DNA of 39,515 nucleotides from Hominimerdicola alba (lineage in GTDB: Bacteria > Bacillota > Clostridia > Oscillospirales > Ruminococcaceae): assembly GCF_900109655.1 (NCBI RefSeq), contig NZ_FOAT01000022.1, positions 1-39,515 of the forward strand, in the 5' to 3' direction. The stretch's first letter is position 1, and every line of letters starts with the position of its first letter. The translations under genes and the position numbers were made by a program. The notes under the pieces were generated by a model, which had not been told where the DNA came from, ran no database searches, and worked only from the letters and a program-made list of their open reading frames with translations. Shown here piece by piece: positions 32,628-39,515 of the stretch.

Positions 32628-34511
32628 ATGTTAATATACAGCGGTACAAAACAAAAGTTTTCTGAAGAAGTAATATCTGATCAGATTGCAAGACGAATCG
32701 ACACCCTCTTTTGGAAACACGGTCTTAAACATGAAAATGAACGAGAATACCTATCCTGGAAGAATTCTTTAGTATATATGCAAAGAGTACTCGATACACC
32801 ATCCATTTCTGACGATGTACAGATTGCAATAGAGTATTGCATTCCTCAAACCGCTCTTCGTGTGGATTTTATTATTGCGGGAGAAAACGCTGATGGGAAA
32901 GAAAACGTAATAATCGTTGAATTAAAGCAATGGCAAAAAGCTCAAAGAACACATCGTAATCATATTGTTAAGACCTATACGGGTGGAATGGAAAGAGACG
33001 TTCCACATCCTTCTTATCAGGCTTATTCATATGCCAAAACTATAGAAAGTTATAGTGAGACGGCACAGGAACAACATATCTTTTTTCATCCTTGTGCATA
33101 TCTTCATAACTACGAAACAATACACCGTCATGAAATTGATAATGATCATTATCGTGATGTTTTAGATGCTGCACCTGTATACATCAAATCAGATGAAGAT
33201 AAGCTTAGAGAGTTTATTCAATCTTATGTTACCAAACCATCAAAGAAGGATATTCTTTATGAGATCGACAACGGCAGAATACGTCCTACTAAATCATTAC
33301 AGGATGCTCTGGTTAGTCTTATTGAGGGAAATGAAGAATACTTGATGCTTGATGAGCAGAAGATGGCGTATGAAACTATCCTTGAAATAATAAGACTTGG
33401 AATGACTAAAGACCGCAAGTTCACTATCATAATTGAAGGCGGTCCAGGTACAGGCAAAAGCGTTATTGCGATCCAGCTACTTGCAGAACTTGTAAAACGA
33501 GGGCTTAATGCACAATATGTTACCAAAAACAGTGCACCACGAGAAGTTTACAAAGAAAAGCTGATTCAAAACAACTACGGAAAAGGTTTTGTTGGTAATC
33601 TTATGCGCAGTTCTGTGTCATATACCAATTGTAAACCAAATACTTTTGATTGTCTTATAGTTGATGAGGCTCATAGACTTGGCGAAGGTGCGTTTATTTT
33701 TGGTCGAAAAGGCGGGAATCAGATTGAGGAAATCATACAGGCTTCACGTATTAATGTTTTCTTTATTGATGAAAACCAAATTGTTACTTCTGCAGATAAG
33801 GGCTCTATATCAGATATCAAACAGATTGCTTATAAGCATCATAGCATTGTATATCATGATGAGTCTATCAATCTGAAATCTCAATTTCGCTGTAATGGAA
33901 GTGATGGGTTCATTTCATTTCTTGACAGCTTCTTATCTTTGGATGGACAAGCATCACATTATGCGTTTGAAGACCATTATGATTTCAGAGTGTTTGATGA
34001 TCCATCTGAAATGAGAGAGAGTCTTAGAAAAATAAATGCCAAACGAAACGCCGCACGTTTGGTAGCTGGATACTGCTATGATTGGAAGAGTCAAAATGAT
34101 CCTGATTCATATGATATCATCTTGAATCAGGAAAAGTTCAAAGCACAATGGAATTTTAAGTCGACTAAAACATGGGCCATTGATCCTTATTCCTTTGATC
34201 AGGTAGGATGTATTCATACAGCTCAGGGACTTGAATTCGACTATGTTGGAGTTATTATTGGTAAAGATCTTGTATTCAAAGAAGGAAAAGTTTGCACTGA
34301 TTCAACACAGCGAGCAAAATCAGATTTTAGTCTTAGAGGACTACGTCCAAATAATCCTAAATGTGACATGATCATACGTAATACTTACAGAACACTAATG
34401 ACTAGAGGTCAAAAAGGTTGTTTTGTATATTGTGAAGATCGAGCGCTTTCTGATTATCTAAAAATGCTGATTAATGCTAATTTTCAAAACTCTAACCAAA
34501 CACCAAATTAA
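32628..34511 (+). CDS. PD-(D/E)XK nuclease fused to a DUF2075/Schlafen-type helicase (copy 2)
   Basis: A 627-residue paralogue of 24867-26732. It carries the nuclease core RVDFII (D80) and IVELKQW (E98-x-K100), Walker A GGPGTGKS (271-278), Walker B IVDEAHR (345-349), FIDENQ and TAQGLEFDYVGVIIG. Motif positions agree to within one residue with copy 1. The start ATG at 32628 has TTGGAGG five bases upstream; the extra four codons of the longer frame cover that site. It is the last gene of the Tn554-like operon, after MazG. The divergence from copy 1 is large enough to exclude a recent duplication. Confidence 0.87.
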   Translation: MLIYSGTKQKFSEEVISDQIARRIDTLFWKHGLKHENEREYLSWKNSLVYMQRVLDTPSISDDVQIAIEYCIPQTALRVDFIIAGENADGKENVIIVELKQWQKAQRTHRNHIVKTYTGGMERDVPHPSYQAYSYAKTIESYSETAQEQHIFFHPCAYLHNYETIHRHEIDNDHYRDVLDAAPVYIKSDEDKLREFIQSYVTKPSKKDILYEIDNGRIRPTKSLQDALVSLIEGNEEYLMLDEQKMAYETILEIIRLGMTKDRKFTIIIEGGPGTGKSVIAIQLLAELVKRGLNAQYVTKNSAPREVYKEKLIQNNYGKGFVGNLMRSSVSYTNCKPNTFDCLIVDEAHRLGEGAFIFGRKGGNQIEEIIQASRINVFFIDENQIVTSADKGSISDIKQIAYKHHSIVYHDESINLKSQFRCNGSDGFISFLDSFLSLDGQASHYAFEDHYDFRVFDDPSEMRESLRKINAKRNAARLVAGYCYDWKSQNDPDSYDIILNQEKFKAQWNFKSTKTWAIDPYSFDQVGCIHTAQGLEFDYVGVIIGKDLVFKEGKVCTDSTQRAKSDFSLRGLRPNNPKCDMIIRNTYRTLMTRGQKGCFVYCEDRALSDYLKMLINANFQNSNQTPN

Positions 34512-34527
34512 GCTATCCCAAAAATAT

Positions 34528-34566
34528 GCTCCCCAAGCTGTCCAAACATCTCGGGGAGCACTTTTA
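34528..34566. terminator. Terminator between convergent genes
   Basis: TGCTCCCC (34528-34535) pairs with GGGGAGCA (34553-34560), followed by CTTTTAAT. On the opposite strand the stem is followed by TATTTTTGG. It can serve both the nuclease-helicase and the DUF2130-type gene. Confidence 0.8.
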
Positions 34567-34588
34567 ATCAATATGATTGATCGAATAA

Positions 34589-36190
34589 TTATTTTTCTTC
34601 TCGAATTTCTATCAACTTATCATATACAGAATCTGCATCTTTAGTAAGGCGTTTAATAGTTAATTCCGATTCAAGTTTATTATTAGCAGCATTAAGGTGC
34701 TTATCTGAAGTCTGCAAAGCTTCCTTGATCTTAGTAAGCTGAGCGATCGCCTTATCGATACCATCAATAGCTTCCTGATGCTTCTTTTTAGCATTTTCAT
34801 AGGTGTACAGAAAACTGTTCTTAAAAGTTTCAAGATTATTCTCAAATGTCGTGAGATCTGCCTGTTGATGCTGAATCATCAGCAGTTGTTTTTTATACTC
34901 AAGGGATTTTAATGCAGCGTTTCTCAGGAATGAAATAAGCGGAATAAAAAACTGTGGTCTTATAACGTACATCTTCGGAAATTTATATGACACATCAACG
35001 ATACCGCTATTGTATAACTCACTGTCTGATTCTAGCATTGAAACAAGAACTGCGTACTCACATTTTTTCTCATTTCTATCCTTATCCAGTTCCTTGAAGA
35101 AGTGCTCATTCTTATGTTTCGTTGTAGTAATATCCGCTTCATTTTTCATTTCAAACATAATTGAAATATATTCTGTTCCGTCATCAGAATAATCCCTATA
35201 TATAAAATCGCCCTTACTTCCTGATGACGCATCATTATCTTTTTCAAAATAAGCATTTGGAAACGCTGTCATTCTGTACTGATTAAATTGAATACTGCAA
35301 TGCTGTTCAAGAGTTTCACCGACCATTTTGGTGGAAAGACGCTGTTTGAAATCTTTATACTTTTCAATTTGCTCATCTTTCATTTTAAGTTGTTCTTCAT
35401 AATTGTTTTTTAAAGTCTGTTCACTGATTTTTCGTTCGTTTTCTTTCAGCTCAATAGTGGAATTCAATGTCTGTATCTCAGCGTTTTTGCTTGCTATCTC
35501 ACTATCCTTTTTCTGTTCTACCTGCGATATAGCCAGCTGTTTTTCAGTCTCCTTATTGCTGATCTGCGATCTCAGTTCCAGGATCTCTCTGTCTTTTTTA
35601 TTGAGTTCATCATCCTTATCCTTTACTGCCTGACTGACAGCTATTTCCTTTTCGGATTCAGCAGTTTTTATCTGCGTTTTTAAATCAGATATCTCGGAAT
35701 TCTTTTCCGTAATCGCCTGTGTTACTGCAAGATCTTTTTCTGTAGTTTTATTCTCAATTTCAGCTTTAAGTTTTGCTATCTCTTCGTTTTTCTTGTTAAT
35801 CTCTTCATCCTTGATCTTAATGGCCTGGTTTACAGCAATTTCTTTCTCTGATTCAGCGCTTTTTATCTGTGACTTCAACTCAGAAATTTCAGTTTCCTTT
35901 TCAGTTACTGCATTTGATATCGCGAGTTCCTTTTCTGTCTCTGATTTATCAATTTGCGAATTAAGGCTTTCAATCAGCTTATCTTTTTCAGCAATATCAG
36001 CCTGATGCTTCGTCTTGATACGCTGTTCAGCTAGTTCAAAAGAAGCTTTCTGTTTATCTGATTCTGCTTGTATTTTTTCATGAATCTCTTTATCGAATTC
36101 TTTAGTTCTTACTTGAGCAATAAGTTTGGCATAATCACTTTCATCAATAGTAAAAGCTTTATTACAGTGTGGACAGATTATTTCACTCAT
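34589..36190 (-). CDS. DUF2130-type coiled-coil protein
   Basis: A 533-residue protein. It opens with a zinc-ribbon-like MSEIICPHCNKAF (C6, C9). A long coiled coil (about 40-285) follows, built from imperfect repeats of roughly 36 residues (for example SEKEIAVNQAIKIKDEEINKK; SEKEIAVSQAVKDKDDELNKK). Then comes the conserved DUF2130 region (about 300-450; KGDFIYRDYSDDGTEYISIMFEMKNEAD), whose D...E-x-K spacing (FEMK) recalls a nuclease-like fold. A helical tail closes the protein. The ATG at 36190 follows AAGGAG. The DUF2130 family has no settled function as far as I know. It stands alone next to a HAD gene and may be part of the island or of the host chromosome. Confidence 0.75.
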   Translation of the reverse strand: MSEIICPHCNKAFTIDESDYAKLIAQVRTKEFDKEIHEKIQAESDKQKASFELAEQRIKTKHQADIAEKDKLIESLNSQIDKSETEKELAISNAVTEKETEISELKSQIKSAESEKEIAVNQAIKIKDEEINKKNEEIAKLKAEIENKTTEKDLAVTQAITEKNSEISDLKTQIKTAESEKEIAVSQAVKDKDDELNKKDREILELRSQISNKETEKQLAISQVEQKKDSEIASKNAEIQTLNSTIELKENERKISEQTLKNNYEEQLKMKDEQIEKYKDFKQRLSTKMVGETLEQHCSIQFNQYRMTAFPNAYFEKDNDASSGSKGDFIYRDYSDDGTEYISIMFEMKNEADITTTKHKNEHFFKELDKDRNEKKCEYAVLVSMLESDSELYNSGIVDVSYKFPKMYVIRPQFFIPLISFLRNAALKSLEYKKQLLMIQHQQADLTTFENNLETFKNSFLYTYENAKKKHQEAIDGIDKAIAQLTKIKEALQTSDKHLNAANNKLESELTIKRLTKDADSVYDKLIEIREEK

Positions 36191-36242
36191 AATAGTACGC
36201 TCCTTTATCGTAGTAATATATAATTAAGCATTAATAAATGTA

Positions 36243-37151
36243 TTAAGTAATATGGGACGGAGCTGAAGAAGTATTACGTTCTAGTTTAGATTTTTCTGAT
36301 GAATAGATTCTTTCAGCATACTCTTTTACTTTATTGCATATCCACATGTATGCAGTTGTATCTTCCGAATAATCTGCCTCTGCATACATATTAATTCTTC
36401 CATCTTTTCTCATCTTTTCAACTTGATTAAAAGCCTTCATATCTCCTTTTGGATAAATTGCAAAAGTTGAACCATTTCCTTTGTTAACTAGAGAAAAAGC
36501 AGGAATATCACTAGGACCGTCAGCAATATAAATCATATTTTCAAATTTCACTCTGCGATATTCCTCTGGAAGTTTACTATTAACTTCAACACCGTCTCTT
36601 TTACCAACACCCTTATTTATTTCAAAGAGAGCCCTTGTTTTTGAAGTGTTATCCAGCGCATATATTACCTCACTTATTATTTTCTCACCTTCAGCTGTAT
36701 CTTCTTCAAGCAGTTCACATCCCCATATATCTTCAACATATTCTGAGACCAATGATCCCCGAATCGTTTCAGCAGTTCCAGTACTTACTATATAATGTTC
36801 AACTTTTATATCATATTCTTTATACTTGGGATTATCTTCAACGATGGCTTTCGTTTTTTCAAAAATTTCTGGGATGCCATTGTAGAATTTAAGCTTTTTA
36901 CCATATTCTCTAAGCTTTGAGTTATTAAGTCCTTTAAAGCGACCATCCTTTGCATACTTAATCAGGAAGTTCAAATAACAAGTATCAGTGTTTACACGGA
37001 TATGTTTATCTTTCATTTCTTTAGGAAACGCATTTACTTCGCTCCAGAACGTATCTGCATCTATCTGATTTTCTTCAAATATCGGAGTCTGCATATATTC
37101 ACTTATAAGTGTTTTATCAAAATCCCATATAATAGCAATTACATTAGCCAT
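36243..37151 (-). CDS. HAD-superfamily hydrolase
   Basis: A 302-residue phosphatase-like protein. HAD motif I is AIIWDFDKTLI (nucleophile D10, acid D12). Motif II is the Ser/Thr of YIVSTGT, and motif IV is IYIADGPSDIPAF. The cap between them is helical. It should hydrolyse a phosphate ester; the substrate is unknown. The ATG at 37151 follows AAGGAGG. It lies 52 bp upstream of the DUF2130-type gene on the same strand, so the two may be co-transcribed. Confidence 0.85.
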   Translation of the reverse strand: MANVIAIIWDFDKTLISEYMQTPIFEENQIDADTFWSEVNAFPKEMKDKHIRVNTDTCYLNFLIKYAKDGRFKGLNNSKLREYGKKLKFYNGIPEIFEKTKAIVEDNPKYKEYDIKVEHYIVSTGTAETIRGSLVSEYVEDIWGCELLEEDTAEGEKIISEVIYALDNTSKTRALFEINKGVGKRDGVEVNSKLPEEYRRVKFENMIYIADGPSDIPAFSLVNKGNGSTFAIYPKGDMKAFNQVEKMRKDGRINMYAEADYSEDTTAYMWICNKVKEYAERIYSSEKSKLERNTSSAPSHIT

Positions 37152-37400
37152 TTTTGAACCTCCTTGTTGTATTATTTATATTATATCACAATTAATTACA
37201 AATTTCAAGATGTAAGTTGATTAAATATGTCAATTATCACACAACAAGTTAATGGATATCCTACTACAAAACCACATGACCTAATACTATGTTTTTTTCA
37301 GACTTGGAACAAATCAACCTTGAAGAAAACATTACCTAGTAAAGCTTTTTTATCTCCCACGTTAGTACTGGGGGGTATTTACGCTAAAGCACCAAAAAAT

Positions 37401-37426
37401 GAGACCAAGTTTTTCTTCTTGGTCTC
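37401..37426 (-). terminator. Terminator of the LRR-dockerin gene
   Basis: GAGACCAAG (37401-37409) pairs with CTTGGTCTC (37418-37426). On the leftward strand the stem is followed by ATTTTTTGG. It lies about 140 bp after the stop at 37568. The remainder of 37152-37567 shows nothing I can name. Confidence 0.75.
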
Positions 37427-37567
37427 TTGCATTGTTTTTCTTTTAAAGTATATATAACTTTTTGAGGACAATTCACATACACTGCGACCTTATCTCTTTT
37501 AATACTCCTATACCTGCAATTTACGTATTATATGTGTAAACTGTCGTAAAATTCGAGTGCCTTATAT

Positions 37568-39307
37568 TTAGCTCAGTAGCTTTTTCCCCTTAACGTGCGC
37601 TGCGATTTTAGTTATATCAGAAATATTGATTTTTCCGTCATTATTTACATCGGCAAATTTCTGAGCATTTTCATCGAGAAGTTTTTTACCCTTGACGTGC
37701 GCGGCAACTTTAGTAATGTCAGTTATATTTATTATACCATCTGCATTTACGTCTCCGATAATAAGCGGTTTAAACACTCTCCAATATACGTCGTTCTGCA
37801 TATATGGATGAGAAATCTGCGCATATTTATCTGAATATGCTTCTGCAGTGCTTCCTTTATAACCTATAATATAATTAAAATCCAACGCATAATTAATTGC
37901 GTATACATTTACATACTCTATCTGTTCAATAATGCAATCTTTGGAGTATACAACAACAGAAGTTCCGTTGTTAGTATCAATCAAACCTGAAAATGCACCA
38001 TCACCTATAAATTCAACATTTTCAGGAATCACTACTTTAGTCAGACCACGACATCCCAGAAATGCTTTTGATCCTATATATTTTAAACTTTTGGGGAAAT
38101 TTACAGTTTTTAGTTCAGCCTTTTCAAAGGCATTTGAGTAGATAGCTTCAAGACTTTTAGGGAGAACTATCTCTTTCTTTTTTTGTCCTGCAAACGCAGA
38201 TGAACCAATGTATTTCAGCGTAGACGGAAGCTTAAACTCAGCTGTAACAGGTATACCAGGCGAATCAGCTATACCAAGCGTTCCTTCGCGAATATCTATA
38301 TAAGATGGATTATTACCGTTGATTTTATATAGCCAGTTACCAAGGTAAAGAGCCTTTTCTGTTGATGAATCAAATTCTTTTTCAAAAGGAGTATTTATGA
38401 ATACTTTAGCTCCTAGTCTTTCAAGGGTGTCAGGAATAACAACAGGATCTGATAAAGTGCATCCATCAAAAGCATTATTTGATAATGTAATGAGCCCATC
38501 ATTCAAAGTAACGTCATATAATCTCTTATTGCCACTAAAAGCAAATGCACCGATCCCTTTTACATTTCTGGGTATATCGATATCTAATTCATTTACAGTA
38601 TCAGTAATATTATCGCTAAAAGCATTACTAAATGCGTAGCTGTCTATATACAAATCATTCTCAGTAGGCAGCTCCAAACTTTTAAGTTTCATCTCTGCTT
38701 CACTAAAAGCACCATAGTTGATATATCTTAGAGTGTTCGGAAAAACTATTTTTTCTGTATTTTTAAGTCTGTAAACAAGACTATAATTTACTATCAACTT
38801 CTTAAAAGATTCTGTACCTATTCCAACGCATCCATCCGGAATGATCAATTCAGAAACATCTTCGCCTTTCTTTGAATAATCAACTATCCAGTTATCTACC
38901 ATTATCAATTCGTTGGAATTTTCCTTTATCTGGCTGTTGTACAGTTCTGTTCCGGTAAATGCGGTTTTACCTATAAATTCAAGACTCTCGGGAAGATCCA
39001 CTTCCTTTAGATTTGCACAGCCGTTAAAAGCATTATTGCAAATGGAAGTTATACCCTCACCGATAACGACTTTTTCAATAAAAGTATCACCTTTAAATGG
39101 CGAATCGTAATTTCCTGCTGTATCGGTGTTTTTAAGCTTGCCTTTTCCTGTTATAGTAACGGTTGCAGTATCATAATCAATGACATAACTTGCATTGTCT
39201 CCCCACTGTTTTGTTTCTGAAACATCTGCATATGCTATGTTGACCATTAAATTTGTGCTCAGCATTAAGGCTGAAAGCAGTCCTGAAACTACCTTTTTAC
39301 TTTTCAT
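37568..39307 (-). CDS. Secreted BspA-like leucine-rich-repeat protein with C-terminal dockerin
   Basis: A 579-residue exported protein. A signal peptide (MKSKKVVSGLLSALMLSTNLMVNIAYA) precedes many LRR_5 units (NAFNGCANLKEVDLPESLEFIGKTAF; KAFLGCRGLTKVVIPENVEFIG). The end (about 519-579) is a type I dockerin with two Ca-binding segments (DVNADGIINITDITK and DVNNDGKINISDITK), each followed by VAAHVKG or IAAHVKG. The dockerin would attach the protein to a cohesin, as in ruminococcal cellulosomes or cell-surface complexes. The LRR part probably binds glycans, host or other proteins. The ATG at 39307 follows AAAGGA; the upstream frame is rejected because the signal peptide starts here. Confidence 0.88.
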   Translation of the reverse strand: MKSKKVVSGLLSALMLSTNLMVNIAYADVSETKQWGDNASYVIDYDTATVTITGKGKLKNTDTAGNYDSPFKGDTFIEKVVIGEGITSICNNAFNGCANLKEVDLPESLEFIGKTAFTGTELYNSQIKENSNELIMVDNWIVDYSKKGEDVSELIIPDGCVGIGTESFKKLIVNYSLVYRLKNTEKIVFPNTLRYINYGAFSEAEMKLKSLELPTENDLYIDSYAFSNAFSDNITDTVNELDIDIPRNVKGIGAFAFSGNKRLYDVTLNDGLITLSNNAFDGCTLSDPVVIPDTLERLGAKVFINTPFEKEFDSSTEKALYLGNWLYKINGNNPSYIDIREGTLGIADSPGIPVTAEFKLPSTLKYIGSSAFAGQKKKEIVLPKSLEAIYSNAFEKAELKTVNFPKSLKYIGSKAFLGCRGLTKVVIPENVEFIGDGAFSGLIDTNNGTSVVVYSKDCIIEQIEYVNVYAINYALDFNYIIGYKGSTAEAYSDKYAQISHPYMQNDVYWRVFKPLIIGDVNADGIINITDITKVAAHVKGKKLLDENAQKFADVNNDGKINISDITKIAAHVKGKKLLS

Positions 39308-39323
39308 GGTATCCCATCCTTTC

Positions 39324-39352
39324 TTTATATCACTGTAAAATAGTATAGTCAA
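39324..39352 (-). promoter_or_regulatory. Promoter of the LRR-dockerin gene
   Basis: Leftward TTGACT (39347-39352), 17-bp spacer, TATAAA (39324-39329). The start codon lies 17 bp beyond the -10 box, so the leader is very short. Confidence 0.7.
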
Positions 39353-39357
39353 ATTTA

Positions 39358-39391
39358 GAAAAAATATCGACCCGCAATACACAGGTCGATA
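39358..39391 (-). terminator. Leftward terminator beside the CRISPR array
   Basis: TATCGACC (39365-39372) pairs with GGTCGATA (39384-39391). On the leftward strand it is followed by a run of six T. It would stop transcripts coming from the array before the LRR gene. Confidence 0.65.
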
Positions 39392-39412
39392 AATAGATAC
39401 ATTTATCCACTT

Positions 39413-39514
39413 ATATTAGTTTATCAATATTCATCAGAGGACTAAAACCCGCTTGAATCTGTTGTCGTTGGCGGCTCAATATTAGTTTATCAATATTCAT
39501 CAGAGGACTAAAAC
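39413..39514. CRISPR. CRISPR array, first two repeats and one spacer
   Basis: Two identical 36-bp repeats (39413-39448 and 39479-39514) flank a 30-bp non-repetitive spacer (39449-39478); the window ends one base later. Read rightward the repeat ends GGACTAAAAC, as many type VI-A repeats do. Read leftward it begins GTTTTAGTCC, as many type II repeats do. The 30-nt spacer and the leftward terminator at 39358-39391 favour type II with leftward transcription. No cas gene is in view, so the type is open. Confidence 0.85.
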
Positions 39515-39515
39515 A

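Overview
The window looks like a defence-rich accessory island from a low-GC Firmicute, most likely a gut or rumen Ruminococcus or a close relative. Supporting signs are the AT-rich coding, AGGAGG-type ribosome binding sites, textbook TTGACA/TATAAT promoters with 17-bp spacers, a secreted leucine-rich-repeat protein ending in a dockerin, an SH3b-M23 peptidase, and IS3, ISL3 and IS1182 remnants. No tRNA, rRNA or core metabolic operon was recognised. The genus is an inference.

Layout. 1-785: an IS3-type fragment fused to the last part of a type I restriction gene (hsdR). 956-1190: 11-bp direct repeats and the first of three copies (A) of a dispersed flank sequence. 1489-3978: a complete leftward retron operon (PRTase-like protein, winged-helix protein, msr-msd RNA, reverse transcriptase). 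4260-6224: flank copy B, then a TOPRIM protein and an AAA/ABC-type ATPase resembling PARIS/AbiL-type pairs, with a palindrome over the promoter. 6239-10354: GC-richer prophage tail wreckage (tape measure, tail chaperone, end of the major tail protein) with a restriction-nuclease-like gene between chaperone and tape measure. 10355-10967: an ISL3 fragment, flank copy C and a broken duplicate of the TOPRIM gene end.

10962-15950: a TIR-STAND-TPR protein, a second TIR protein with an unknown C-terminal half, and a small PGDYG-like gene. 16450-23919: a CARF-like/HEPN/CARF-like protein and a Rossmann-RyR protein. These were probably once divergent neighbours sharing one promoter region. That region now exists in two copies, separated by an IS1182 scrap and a cell-wall peptidase gene. 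This pair is the best candidate for an undescribed nucleotide-signalling defence system.

24330-34511: a small gene with an internally duplicated domain, a PD-(D/E)XK nuclease-helicase, a 260-bp palindromic element, a Tn554-like operon of three tyrosine recombinases plus a TnpC-like protein, then a MazG-like pyrophosphohydrolase and a second paralogous nuclease-helicase in the same operon. 34589-37151: a DUF2130-type coiled-coil protein and a HAD phosphatase. 37568-39307: the LRR-dockerin protein. The window ends in a CRISPR array (36-bp repeat, 30-bp spacer); no cas genes are visible.

The abortive-infection-type systems are mostly transcribed leftward, and the Tn554-like operon is transcribed rightward. 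Repeated flanks, duplicated gene ends and broken insertion sequences show that cassettes have repeatedly been added to and lost from this locus.
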